Below the pieces are notes generated by a model. That model saw only the letters and a list, made by a program, of their open reading frames with translations. It had not been told where the DNA came from and ran no database searches. From NCBI RefSeq assembly GCF_965363235.1, contig NC_134848.1:60598181-60662180 (forward strand): a DNA stretch of 64,000 bases, read 5' to 3'. This DNA is from Mytilus galloprovincialis. Its lineage: Eukaryota > Mollusca > Bivalvia > Mytilida > Mytilidae. The position numbers and the translations under genes are program-made. Numbering within the stretch: the first letter of the stretch is position 1; each line of letters starts with the position of its first letter. This document shows positions 45,401 through 56,339 of the stretch, in pieces.

Positions 45401-48400
45401 ATTTTTAAGGCCTGGAGATTTTTAATTTCGATCGTACCAAGTAAGGTTATTTTACAAACTCGTTTCGTGTTCTTGTAAAAATGTCACATATGTTGATATG
45501 CCGAATGGATATTTACGCATACTATAAACAAATATTTGCGAAAATAAATCGTCTTATGTACACATATATGTTTACAAATCTCTACCAGAGATCAAATGAC
45601 ATAGAGGTAACCAGCTATATGTCACCGTACGGCCTTGAAAATGAACAAAACCCATACCGCATAGTATGTGCATGAGCCAGCCAAGTATATATAATCTAAA
45701 TAATTCATTCACAAAATATTTTCCGATTTCCAGAAATAATATTGCTTGAGCCGTTCTTTGTCCTCTGTCACCTTTACAAAGACCTAACAGGTATAAGTGT
45801 GATTTATCCGTTTCTTCTGGTTTTTGCGTAAAAAAAGTCATTGCCATCTTTTGGAAAACACGATGAGGCCGACACCTTGTCAAAATGATAACAAAAGGGA
45901 AGAGGGTGTAGGTCGTATCCCAGGGATAAATAACCTTAGCTGTATTTGGCTTAACCTATCGAAATATTGGGTCCTCAAAGCTCTTTAACTTTTTACTTCA
46001 TTTGACATTTATTCTACCAACTTGGAGATATACATGTTTACTTCATCTGTTGGCGTGCTGATTGAATACGAAAGATTACGTTATGTTCTCTCAACCAGTG
46101 TAACATGTTTATAGAGACAAATAATTACCAGAATATTATACATGTACGTTTTCTCATCGATATTTCATATATAGCTTCATTTTACCACAGTTGGCCTGGA
46201 GATCCTATACTTGGCTGGCTCATGCACATACTATGCGGTATGGGTTTTACTCATTTTCAAGGCCGTACGGTGACCTATAGCTGTTTACTTCTATGTCATT
46301 TGGTCTCTGGTAAAGATTTGTAAACTTATTGTGTATATGTTTAAACCCGCTGCATTTGTTTGCACCTGTTCTAAGTTAGGAGCCTTGATGTTCAGTGGTT
46401 GTCGTTTGTGGTTCATAAATGTTTCTCGTTTCTCGTTTTTTTTATATAGATTAGACCGTTGGTTTAACACTAGTCATGTTTGGGGTCCTTTATAGCTTGC
46501 TGTTCGGTGTAAGCCAAGGCTCCATGTTGAAGTCCGTACGTTGATCTTTAATGGTTTACTTTAACAAATTGCCACTTGGATGGAGAGTTGTTTCATTGGT
46601 ACTCATACCACATTTTCTTATATATATGTGCTATACATTTGATATGATGTTGTTAATTTTTTCCCCTATTCCCGTTTATCACAATCATACAGCACTAGTT
46701 CTCCGTTAAAGCGCCCATTTTATGACTTATTTTGTCCCACCGTTAGAAAGCAAACCTAACGACTTCGAGTAATATACCCGTAGCTTGTTATACTTATATC
46801 TGAGAATTTTTAGATTTCTTTATTATCTATATGTTTGATTTAAATAAAGTTTAGTATAGTTTTCACAACGATAGTGATCGTACCGGCCGTCCATAATGTT
46901 TTCTTCGTAAACCTGAAATTTCCGTAGATGAATAAAAGACCAAGCAGGACAAAATATTTAGTACAACACAGAGTGTGATATAAGTAAAATTTGATCATAA
47001 GGTTACCATAAATAGTTTTATTTATAACAATGGTCATTTATTTCAAATTACATCAGTCTGAAAAACTAAACAAAGTTGAAAACTGCAGAGATTTGTTAAG
47101 CATGTAATCTCCGTGGAATGGTCAAATCTTAACAAACACCAATTTTGTAAATAAACTCCACATCCAATAGATCGATTACGGTGTCAACATTAAATTTTAG
47201 AACAACTTTTATCTTCAGATACTCATATTATGGTTCATAAATGACGAAATCGTCGAAATGTAACCTCCGTGGAATGTAATCTCCGTTGACGTTTTGGTAA
47301 AGGGTGCTTTCTATCACGTCCGCACTTTTTATCGAGTATGGCATGCCAAATAAACATATAAGATATTTATAACGGATGGTGGATATATCACTTAAATATC
47401 AATAATATATTGTTATCAGAAGACATACAAAGACACCATGTACCAATTTTAATAATCAATTGTTTGAATGTAACAGAGTTGCTTATTTCTTAAATCTAGA
47501 AGCAGAAGAAAAAAAAAAAACGGACGTTTGTATAGCAAGTAAATAATGTAAACCCGTTATCAATATTCAAGATATGAAACTTCTATGAATAATATAATTT
47601 TTTTTTATATCGAATTCAACAAGATTTAACAATTATGCAACTCCAAGTAGCCATACAAATTGCTCTTCCTTATGAGTGTTTTCGTATTGCACAAGGAGGG
47701 AAGCTTATAATTACACCACAGCCCGGTCGGATTTTGCTTTTTCCACCGGCCCACCGTGGGCAGCCTACCCTAGCTATAATCTCATTTTTGTAAAAATAGT
47801 GATTTCAAATATTTTATCAGGGCCTTTTATAGCTGTGCTTATTGTTGAAGGCCGTACGGTGACCTATAGTTGTTAATGTCTGTGTCATTTTGGTCAGTTG
47901 TCTCATTGGCAATAATACCACATCTTCTTTTTCATATTATCTGCTTTTTTCAATTAACTGTACTTGCCAGTCTTTTGATTAATCAAAAGAAATTGCATGC
48001 CTACTCCTATGGGTGGGCAGAGGGGGCAAGCTAGAAATTTTGACCACCCGGCGCCCACTCCCACTGTGAACGGGTGGACAAAGCAAAATCCACCTGAGCT
48101 GTAGTGTACTTTCTTTCATTATTAAAAAAAAATTACGACGTCGGCCTAAAGGGGATTATATATATTATTAACAAAACCTTGTACAACATTCTTTTCGAAA
48201 ATAGACACAGTAAAATAGATTAAACAAAACTACCCGTTACAATGATACACTGTATATATATATTACGGTCTGTTTTAGGTGAGGGAATCTACATTTCTGA
48301 ACTCTGTAATTCTTTAGCCATTTTTCGCTCTAGTCAGTAAGAAATATATGAACTTTTCTGTAAAGTTCTTATGTTCAGTTCCTGCATTTGAAAACTTCTG

Positions 48401-51400
48401 TATAGTATGATAAGATTTTGACAAGATATATTGTCTTGCCTGTATCAATAACACACGTATGACGACACTACTCCATGTAACCCCCTTTTTATTCTGTCGC
48501 TGTACTGCTTAAATGATACCATGTATCAATTAGAATTAAGATCAAACTTGGAGGAAAAAAAACACCAAGTATTTCATTTTTTTTCAAAATAAGATGGAAA
48601 GCTTAGATAATATACAAAAGTAAAGATGACATGAGATATATTTGATCATATTTTCCTTGTGATCTGAGGTACTAGTAATGTGGAGTTGAACGTTCAGAGA
48701 CAGTACCGGTAGTTAACCGGCATGAAAGATATCTGAAATCGGAGAGAATAAAAATTTGATCATCAAAAATAGATTTTATCCTTGATTACTTATCTGTCCA
48801 ACACAATATAGAAATAAACAGTGCTTATCAATCAATTGTTTCGGGAGAATATTAAAATTTATTTAAGACTTTTTGGTACTAAAAAAAATATTATACCCCC
48901 AAAAAATCGAAGACAATGTCAACCGTCCTCAAGCATCAGTATGAAACTGAGGACCAAGAATTATGACAATGTTTTGATTTTGCAAATCCTTACAATTCCA
49001 ATCGATTGTCCATTAATATGTTTTAGAATTATAAAGATACCTAAGGTTTCACCTCAATCAATCAATGTTACAATCGACTGATTTGACTATATTTGTCACA
49101 GTCCTTTTCGTAATATAGCTCATCAACTCATTCATTTCTTTGACATCCTTATATTTCAAATACTCGTCGCTGGACGTAAATGATGACGATAAATAAAAAA
49201 AAAAAAAAAAACGCTTCGGACGCATGGAATGTATATCTTTTTTTTTCACCAACTATTGCAGATCTTTTTGTTGCTTATGATTATCGTGATCTGACATCTG
49301 TCACAAACTATTTTTTTCAAAGTGTGCAAAACTATAAAAATAATTGTTGACACAATGCAGGAGGAGGATGCAATAGGAGACGAAATGATACGTTAACTCA
49401 TGCAAGATCAGGAGTTTAGCGAAAAACACCGATGTTTATGAATGTATGAAATATGCATCGTAATTTCATTTGAACAGTTGCGTTTACTACCAATTTGAAA
49501 GTTAAACATTTCATCCGGAATGATCTACTAGAATATTGTCAATAATAAATTTAATATGCAGAAGACGCAAAGTTTCATTATTCTTCAAATCATTTATCCC
49601 TTTTATTTTTTATTTTACCTTTTTTCAATTTTCATTTTTTTTTTACTTTTCAACCAAATGGTGTTATTTTCTATTCTTAACTTGATTGCCTTTTTTCTTT
49701 ATTCTTTTTTTAAGGGGTGGGGGTGGGGGAGGGGATGTTGTCTTTATTTTTTTTTATTTGTAAACCATCTCATATATCTTGAATTATCTCAAATAACTAT
49801 CTGATATTCAAGCGGAAAAGGATGCATAATTCTACTAGCATAAGAGGATCTACTAGAAGAAGCTGTTTATTTGGTCGTTTATGGTTGTCTTAAAATTAAA
49901 GTCAGTGAGATTAATAGACTACAGCAAACCAACAAAGAGGATGAAAAAATAATCCATGAAAATGATTTTATATTTCATATATTGCTGGATTATTTTTTGT
50001 CGTGTCTCTCTCATCGTTGTTTTTTTTTGTGTATATTCATATTGAGGCCACCCTTAAAAAATTGTTTGTTTGGCATTGCCGACTCACACCATCAGCAGGT
50101 GGGTAGGTAGGTAGGGATTTTTTTTTTTTTTTTTACATTTAAAAACTTTATATATCACAACCATGATGACTCTAGATCACAGCCAAAAGCAGTGCAGCAT
50201 TGTTGTGTGTACAAACTTCTGGTTTCTTTGATAGGGGTTAATGTCACATTCTACAACACATGGATAATTTCATGTCAAACATTCAGTTTTTTTGGAGGAG
50301 TAAACCAAAGTACCCAGCAGAAATATATCTGTGGTAGGGAACTGACATTAACCATGTAACATGTTAGACATGAAAATTGAATCTTAATTGTGGGACTGTC
50401 CATTGAATAGAAGCTTAATGTCACATCTTGAAATTGCCTTCAGTTTGGTAAACTTATCATATTTTAATCAGTTCGACCACTACAGTTCCTTGTACAAATA
50501 GATGATTTAAAGCTTTGATTGTTTGCTTGTTTGATGGGATTAAAAGTAACTTTCTACACCATATGGGCAAATTCATTACAGTCAGTTTTATTGGTGGACG
50601 AAAGCGTAGTGCACAGAGGAACCTTATTATAAATGTCATGACAATCTAACCTTAATTTTGTGAATGCATACATGTACTTATCCCTAGAGGTGATAAGACT
50701 AGCATTGATACATGCAAATTTTGCGGAACTACCAAATGGTCAAAGCCACTACAGCCCCTGATCAGCTTTGAGAATAGCAAAATATCACAAATTTAGAAGG
50801 TTGGCACAAGAACAGTCATGAATGCCTCACCCTGGCAGGGTGTTTATACTGCATTTGTAATAACAGCAGTAAAAGTATGATAATTTCAAAATATAAATAT
50901 GCTGTAGGACAGACAATTTTTACAGATAATTAAAAATAAGTTTTAAGGTTGTTATGATTGTTTGATTGACAGGGTTCTGGATATGCATGACATAAATACA
51001 GTTAAATTCATGAGCCCTTGCTTTGCTTAAAACAATGGAACACTACCAGTAGATATATTTATAAATATGTTGCCGTCAGATATCTTTTCTGTTTTAAGAA
51101 TTATCTTATTCATGTTAAGAAGAAAGAGAGGGGTTGGGTTCATAAATTCTTGACACACAAAAGAGGCTAGCCTTTGAAATATGTATGTTTTGTACCAGGC
51201 TAACCTCTACTGGTACAAAACTACTATAAACCTGTAAATCTGGGACCATATTGGTCTTTTAGCTTTGGTGCTTTCATGCAGGTACACCTTTCAGCCATCA
51301 AGCCAATGCATCATCATCTTGAATAGATATAAGAAGATGTGGTATAAGTGTCAACGAGACAACTCTCCATTCAAGTCACAACTTGTAAAAGTAAACAATT

Positions 51401-54400
51401 ATAGGTCAAAGAATACATTGTTTTGGAATTTACATGGCAACATGCTTTGTTATCTGGTTCAAGGAAAATTTGTCAATGATAGATTTCACATATTTAAGAG
51501 ATCTTTCAGAGGTTAAAGCCACAGATGTTTGTTCTGTCATGTCTGGGTGAAAAGCTTCTATCTCATGATGTGAGGATGCAAAGCAGACACCAACAAATTA
51601 CAGTGTCACTGTCTGCTTTACCAAAGACGACATTTGAGTTCTGAACAAGGCCTTTCAGAACATCAACCCATGTTCCATCTAAAGAATAGGTGAACATCTT
51701 ATTTTTAATAAAATGTTCCTCTCCCTTGACTAGAGCATAAGTGGATGCTATCCACTGCCTGTCTTTTTGACATTTTTGGCAGACTTTTATCGAATCTATG
51801 TCATTCAAACGCTTGCTCTGAATACAGTGTACAACAAGCACTTTAAAGATCATGATTTGAAATAAGTAAAGCACGGAAACAAACTCCGCGGATATGATCA
51901 AAATTCCGGCGGTTTTCCGATTTTTTTAATACAAAAAAAATACAAATTTTGAAACACCAATAAAATTATTCGGGCGGCAAGTTTTTCAGTGGGTCGGGCG
52001 GCAATGCCAAACAAATGAAATTTTATTTTAGGCCTGAACCTTTTCAATTATTTATCACCGACAACGCATGCAAGATCAGGGATGATTCCAGGTGTTTTCA
52101 AATGGGTCCCTAGAACATCAAATTGGGAATTTTTATTCTATTTGGGAATTTTTTAAGCATAAAATCTAAGACGAAATAACATTATTTTCCTGTAAAAACG
52201 GAAAATGTATATTATTAAGTTTAACCTGTACACTGATGTTCATGTAAGTTGTAACATAAACATTTTGAATAATTATGGATGGGCTACTGTTATTACATGA
52301 ATATCATTGAACATGATGCACTAGTCTGCTAGTCATTGCTAGTCTATCATCTTAGCTATAGTTACGTAGGCCTATTACAAAAAATATATTTCAGCTAACA
52401 TAAAGCACTGAAAAAAATCATTCATCGGGTATTTTTTCCACAGCAGGTCATCTCTATAAATTTACCTTGATTCAAATGGATTTCTAATTGAACTGGTCAA
52501 TTGTCGAATTCAGAAAAGCAATTACAAAAGTTCATATACTTAATTGATAAGATATTTAAAGCATTAAACCAGTGTTCTTTAAAATTATTTGGATCATATT
52601 CAAAACTTTTGAAATAGTTCCATAATGATGACATCGTATTTCATGAATGGTCTATCATCAACATTATTTTCAAAAAACGGTCAAACTTTTGTCTTTTGAG
52701 GAAATAATTTCTTTTTCAAAACAAGTTTTCATCATATTATATAACCGGCTCTGCTGGGCAATCTGCTTTTACGAGATCGGTGACCATTAAACTTTATCCA
52801 TCAATGTTATATCAAAATTTAAATTTGCTCTCTGCCGAGGTCTGCTTTGACACCCATTTTTATCAACCTGCTGGGCGATCTGCTTTTACAAGATCGAATA
52901 CTCCCATAACATATTAATCAATTGAATTCGGCTGCTAAAATTGTTTGCCACATGTTGACATAATTAAATCGTTGTTACAAACTATGAAAAATTATAGTTG
53001 CCTTAATCGGTGAGAGAAACTTTTCCAGAAATATCGATTTTTATTTTATTTTCCTTAATTGGGAATTCGTTTTCATGTACATTTTTTTGGGGCCGCTGGC
53101 CGATTTAAGGGCCGCTCAGCGGCCCTAAACTATATAGTGGAATCATCCCTGAAGATCTTATTAATTTTTTAAATGTTCTTCTCCCGGTCATAAATCTACA
53201 TGAAATATTTGCCACTGTGCGTTCAGACAACATATATCAATAAATCTTATATCCTATATTTGTAAATTGCAGTATTATAAAAACTGTAAACATAATCAAA
53301 TAAGTGATTCGTTTAAACTTTGGTCAGATATTGTCAGTTACATAGTGTGTTAGTGACCTACATGTAATACGATATATACGGGGTCAGTAAATTCCATAAT
53401 GGAGTTTGAGCCAAAATAAAACCTCATGTGGAATTTACTGACCCTGTATATATCGTATTAGGTCACTAACACACTATGTAACGAATTAACTCTATAATAC
53501 CGACTATCTTGATTTGTTAAATGTATACTGGAGTTGTCTCATTTGCAATCATACCATATCTTCTTATTGTTATATTAGAGTGTTCAATTTTAAGGACATA
53601 CTCCCATTGGTCTGCACAAAAAATTAATAGACACTTCTTGTCTCTCTCCTTATTTTTTTCAAATTTCCGACACATTGAACGCATCAAAGTTACAAGAGTT
53701 GAGTTTCGGCTTCGAAAGAAATTTTCAAAACAGTCCTAGACCAAAGCAAGGGATTCAAGCGTTATACGCCATTCTTGTGCATTTTGAAATTGGAACAGTT
53801 TAAAAGTTATATATTTGTTTACAGTATAAGTATGACCACATCAGTGATAAGTCATGGTAACACAGATTGGTAAATAAGATTATGATGAAAAGGAGGAGGA
53901 TTCATTGTCGAATTATATATATATTCGGGTTGAAAGCATGTTAATACGATATCAATATTGATCCTGCTTTGTACAGGTCTGACATCCTGACTGAATTGTT
54001 TAGCATACTAGTTCACACGGAAAAAGCCTAAAGGCAGATTTATCACCTTAATTTGTGTTGAAGAGATAAAAAAGACTTATATAATAATGCAGACATGACT
54101 GAATATTATGCTTAATTTAAACTAACAAGAAAAACGAGAAACAAGAAATAAAATTTTACGTGAAATAATAAAAAAACAAATTGTTAAGCATTTTGGTACT
54201 GAAAATCACGACGTCAAAGCAAATAAAATGACGTTACAATATCTTTTTTTAATTTTCTTTCACCTAAACTCTCTCGATCATTACAAATTAACGGTAAAAT
54301 ATTACATGCTGAAATTTATAGGGTGGGTAGAATACACTATGAGGATGTTCCATGTTCTTTATAAACAAGTTTTGATGAAATTTATTTTTTATCATTTTTT

Positions 54401-55156
54401 ACTCTGACGTTGGGCGCTTTAACGGAGAACCAGTGACAGTCGTACTTTGAAATTGGTTTTATTGGATTCGACCTTATTTATTTGTAATTCATTGTTTTAG
54501 TACAGTTCTATAATTAAGGTTGCAAATTATTGGACACACAGAGCAAATTAGTGTAAGATTGATTTTCTACAGAATAATCATATAGAAGACACATTTCAAA
54601 GATTGATTAATTAGACGTTTGCATATTCTACTCAGGTTCATAGTGTTTTAATATCCTTAAATCTTCTGTATTTTTCGCTTATCAAAACTTTAGTTTTGTA
54701 TCTAATTAAAAGTTCACAAACCATATCTCATGCACTGATATATACTTTTTTTAATTTTCCGAAACTATATAAAGTGGATGACACTGCCAACTATATCTCT
54801 TTTTAAGTAACGGTTGATGACAACAGTTTGCATATGCGCCACACCAAATTCATAAATTTATACTAAGTTGAATGAACTCAGAACATGTTTATTTTCTTTT
54901 TGTTTGGTAGGCTACAAAAGACAGTACAGGTGCCAACTACGTCAGATTCAGATGCAGATCTTTTAAAGATAATTTGTTTAACTATGACCTAAGCTTTCCT
55001 CCCGGGTATGGCAAATATGGCTCTTACGGTGAATGGAGTGACGCTTGTCCAGTGAACAGTGCCATATGTGGTGTAAAGACTAAAATACAAGCTGCCCAAG
55101 CAGCGGGATTCGACGATACCGCACTTAATGATGTTAAATTCTTCTGTTGTGAATAA
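36500..55156 (+). CDS. Secreted Apple/PAN-like plus VMO-I domain protein, four exons
   Basis: Coding exons are 36,500-36,818, 38,708-38,811, 43,999-44,190 and 54,911-55,156 (stop TAA), 861 bp or 286 residues. All donors are GTAAGT or GTATGT and all acceptors end in CAG or TAG; intron phases are 1, 0, 0. Exon 1 gives a signal peptide (MQGYVIASICSFLFQNAVSA) and a cysteine module (SESQCAVFCLTFSDRCCEIT, QECKLDQSGCC) resembling an Apple/PAN domain. Exons 2-4 give a complete VMO-I domain of about 180 residues: SVTNGGYFGNWANEEFC, EIICGSRGSDRCGDTASSG, ALCPAKTFLTSFSLQVE, NYVRFRC, SYGEWSDACP and DDTALNDVKFFCCE. VMO-I proteins are secreted beta-prism proteins first known from egg vitelline membranes; Apple modules bind protein or carbohydrate. 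ATG at 36,500 was preferred over 36,428 because it directly starts the signal peptide and follows an acceptor at 36,479. The Apple assignment is moderate; the VMO-I assignment is strong. Confidence 0.85.
36819..38707 (+). other. Intron 1 of the Apple/VMO-I gene
   Basis: AT-rich with no coding sequence seen. At about 38,221-38,600 there is a stretch (AAGGATGTTTGCTCCTCTG, ATGGCGGGAAATTG, GGGGTCAGTGGTCAAAATTTTTATTGG) that reads like a dispersed repeat, but no second copy was found in the window. Confidence 0.45.
39030..39073 (-). ncRNA. Type I hammerhead ribozyme, intact core
   Basis: Minus-strand order: GCGTCA (39,073-39,068), CTGATGA, stem II GTCT/AGAC with TATGT loop, GAAA, ACGCGCGT palindrome, GTC cleavage triplet (ends at 39,036), TGGCGT (39,035-39,030). 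Every core base and all stem I and II pairs are kept. With the 15,728 copy it is the best preserved ribozyme of the window. Confidence 0.82.
39165..40443. mobile_element. PIF/Harbinger-like non-autonomous element with TAA target duplication
   Basis: The 1,279-bp element has inverted ends GGGGACGACCATTTGATATT and AATATCAAATGGTCGTCCCC, each flanked by TAA (39,162-39,164 and 40,444-40,446). A three-base TWA duplication and ends rich in G are typical of PIF/Harbinger elements. Removing the element plus one TAA restores the interrupted retrozyme-like repeat. Just inside each end is a homopolymer, about 15 G on the left and about 21 C on the right. No transposase was found. Confidence 0.88.
40520..41640. 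other. Intron 2 segment with dispersed repeats
   Basis: At 40,530-40,620 a piece (ACCAAACTCCAAGGAAAATT, ACGGAAAGTCCCTTATCAAA) resembles 60,775-60,830 and, inverted, 32,615-32,670. At 40,740-41,110 is a copy of the common dispersed repeat ending in GAGTTGTCTCATTGG. From about 41,120 to 41,640 the sequence aligns with 10,560-11,110 upstream of VMO-I paralogue A, giving intron homology between the two genes. Confidence 0.55.
41650..42040. mobile_element. MITE with TTAA target duplication, second family
   Basis: A 391-bp unit from TTAAGGATGTACTTAGGT to ACCTAAGTACACCCTTAA with near-perfect inverted ends and TTAA at both borders. Its ends are related in pattern (TTAAGG..CCTTAA) to the 13,423-13,701 MITE, but the interiors differ. 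Confidence 0.82.
42060..43994 (+). mobile_element. Penelope-like insertion at the splice acceptor of VMO-I exon 3
   Basis: In VMO-I paralogue A the intron ends GCATTTCACTGACAG before exon 3. In this gene GCATTTCACTGACA (42,046-42,059) is followed by 1.9 kb of foreign sequence that ends just before ACAG at 43,995-43,998, which serves exon 3. ACA is thus repeated at both borders. The insert carries the reverse transcriptase relic at 42,110-43,028 and Penelope-like 3' sequence (TTGCTATATAAGCGGGAGGT, GCGGTATACTGCTATTGC). Confidence 0.78.
42110..43028 (+). pseudogene. Penelope-like reverse transcriptase relic
   Basis: Open from 42,396 to 43,028 (MLDFLIDNIFVEFGG, FRYIDDVLSLNNPYF, AYG-like SYGVYISQFIRYTCACSNY) and extendable upstream to WILKNSKDLLLNLRSK at 42,118. 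Two lesions interrupt the upstream part: one extra A in a run near 42,130 and a TGA near 42,373. The conserved GIPMGTN is altered to GITDSTN, while the catalytic YIDD is kept. The 5' half of the element is missing. Confidence 0.82.
44191..46697 (+). other. Intron 3 of the Apple/VMO-I gene, left part
   Basis: The first 250 bp align with intron 3 of paralogue A (ATGTAACAAATATTT). Farther in are a degenerate reverse hammerhead repeat (45,205-45,385), a ribozyme-less piece of the same unit at about 45,900-46,010 (CCTTAGCTGTATTTGGC), and two copies of the common dispersed repeat (46,180-46,320 and 46,350-46,630). No gene. Confidence 0.55.
45205..45385 (-). repeat. Degenerate 5'-truncated hammerhead-type repeat
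   Basis: On the minus strand GAGCGTCTCTGGTGAG, then GTAGACGAACGCGTACAAC; GAAA and GTC are lost. Upstream family sequence (GCCAAATACATCTAAGGTAATATT read on the plus strand in two parts) confirms membership. Confidence 0.55.
47711..48110. repeat. Foldback element carrying a nested common repeat
   Basis: The left arm CCACAGCCCGGTCGGATTTTGC plus TTTTTCCACCGGCCCACCG is complementary, with mismatches, to the right arm CGGGTGGACAAAGCAAAATCC plus ACCTGAGCTGTAG. A copy of the common dispersed repeat sits in the middle (47,820-47,940). Confidence 0.6.
50110..51901 (-). other. Possible decayed gene piece on the minus strand
   Basis: A 112-residue open frame at 51,563-51,901 contains KVCQKCQKDRQWIASTYALV and LDGTWVDVLKGLVQNSN. 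It has no recognised family. Downstream on the same strand (50,200-50,640) two related blocks share TTAATGTCACATTCTACA-like and TTCAGTTTTTTTGG-like sequence, as an untranslated region might. Weak evidence: it may be a transposon interior or a chance frame. A reverse copy of the common dispersed repeat is at 51,310-51,420. Confidence 0.25.
52077..53151. mobile_element. hAT-like non-autonomous element
   Basis: A 1,075-bp element with perfect 14-bp inverted ends CAGGGATGATTCCA / TGGAATCATCCCTG, flanked by AAGAT on both sides (52,072-52,076 and 53,152-53,156). CAGGG ends suggest hAT, although hAT duplications are normally eight bases. Inside are two direct copies of CTGCTGGGC(A/G)ATCTGCTTTTAC about 120 bp apart (52,749 and 52,869). 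Near the right end is a GC-rich palindrome, AGGGCCGCT-C-AGCGGCCCT. Confidence 0.72.
53337..53482. repeat. Near-perfect 146-bp foldback
   Basis: GTTACATAGTGTGTTAGTGAC at the left is complementary to GTCACTAACACACTATGTAAC at the right. The arms go on through AATACGATATATAC and GGTCAGTAAATTCCA, leaving a centre of about 35 bases. Transcripts would form a hairpin of roughly 55 bp. Confidence 0.88.
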
Positions 55157-55157
55157 A
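55152..55157 (+). promoter_or_regulatory. AATAAA overlapping the VMO-I stop codon (copy B)
   Basis: GAA TAA A at the end of the coding frame forms the polyadenylation hexamer, exactly as in the paralogue at 13,105-13,110. Confidence 0.4.
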
Positions 55158-56339
55158 GAACTGTAACTACTTAAGCAAAATGTACAACAATTAAACACTT
55201 TCGGTGCTTTTGAATTAAGTAAACTAGGGAAATTTATAATGTAATAAGTTATTTATTTAACTTGAAACAAAAGTGCAATCTTTACAGTTTATAAATTACA
55301 ATTTTACTTTATGTAGCAAACTGTATTGTATATTTCATTTAAATTCCTATTTGTTGTTGGACTAAATGTAAGTGGCATTAGACGCAGACATTGGGATTTT
55401 GTTCCTAAACCTACCGTTGTCTTTTTCATCATCATAAGCATAACCGTTATATATTGCACTAAACAATTTTTACAAAGTTCGATTATAACGTCATTGGCTT
55501 TCGTTTTTTTTTTTATCCCACTGCACCAAGGAATGAAATGTTTTGATCGTGGTGGCATCATTTTGTCGATCAACACTTTGACCACAACTTTTACCTGACA
55601 TATTATTTGATTTCAATAATAGTTTAAAATAGACGTATAATACATCGTTTCGGATGGCGATGAATCTAAGCATTAGCGCTTCCGACTTGTGCAATTTATG
55701 TAGTGACTTTTTGTTTAATTCGTTATGGCAGTATTCTTTGCGCATGCCTTTGTCCAAGTGGTATTTGGGGTTTCCCGTTGACTTAAAAAATAAGATTTTG
55801 GACCATATTCACAAATGAACCTATTTTATGCCCGCAATACTACATTGTAGTTTTCTCATTTCCTTCGAATATTCGTCGAATAGAAATTCACTTAGAGACA
55901 CAATGTTTGGTAATTTTGTAATAAACTTGCTGATAAATATATTTTTTTTTTCTAAATTTTAACTGACCTCAACTCTGAGAGATCACTTGTATTAAAACAT
56001 TCATCACATAAAACCGAGTTATACAAATCCAAGCTAGACAACCGTAAATCATGTATCTTATCATTGGACAGCAGTTCGTGACTTTATTAAGCCATCTCTA
56101 AAGTTTATAAACGTGACAATTTCATAACTATTTTTCGTATAATGTTTATACTTGTAATTTTTATTGTATATTTCTTGTTGTTTGCTTGACCCATATGAGT
56201 GTACTTTGCATGTAAAATTATAATTATTATGCTTTGACTCACAACATATTGAAAGATCAAAATGATAAACTATACTGCTGTTATTAAATCTTGTTTCTAA
56301 ACAACCTTATTTCGGTTATATGTGCTAAAATCATCCTTC
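55157..56339. other. 3' flank of the Apple/VMO-I gene
   Basis: The first 200 bp align with the flank of VMO-I paralogue A (GTACAACAATTAAACACTT, GTATTGTATATTTCATTT). The rest shows only short open frames that cover each other on both strands and no identifiable feature. Confidence 0.5.

Larger units (their letters stand above)
46698..54430. mobile_element. 7.7-kb insertion with perfect 20-bp terminal inverted repeats
   Basis: The left end GTTCTCCGTTAAAGCGCCCA (46,698-46,717) is the exact reverse complement of the right end, 54,411-54,430. Sequence to the left (TTTTTTCCCCTATTCCCG, CACAATCATACAG) and to the right (TTTGAAATTGG, GGATTCGACC) is contiguous in intron 3 of VMO-I paralogue A near 12,025 (CACCATCATACAGGCGGACATTGAAAT), which therefore serves as an empty site. 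The target duplication is not clear. No transposase, polymerase or integrase was recognised inside. The interior holds nested foldbacks (47,711-48,110 and 53,337-53,482) and a hAT-like element (52,077-53,151). It could be a large non-autonomous DNA transposon or an unknown family. Confidence 0.72.

Noticed and set aside
46698..54430. Polinton/Maverick or giant-virus-like element
   Set aside because: No polymerase, integrase, protease or capsid motifs were seen and the length is too short.
55304..55757. Opposed open frames downstream of VMO-I copy B
   Set aside because: Frames overlap on both strands with ordinary AT-rich composition and no recognisable motif.
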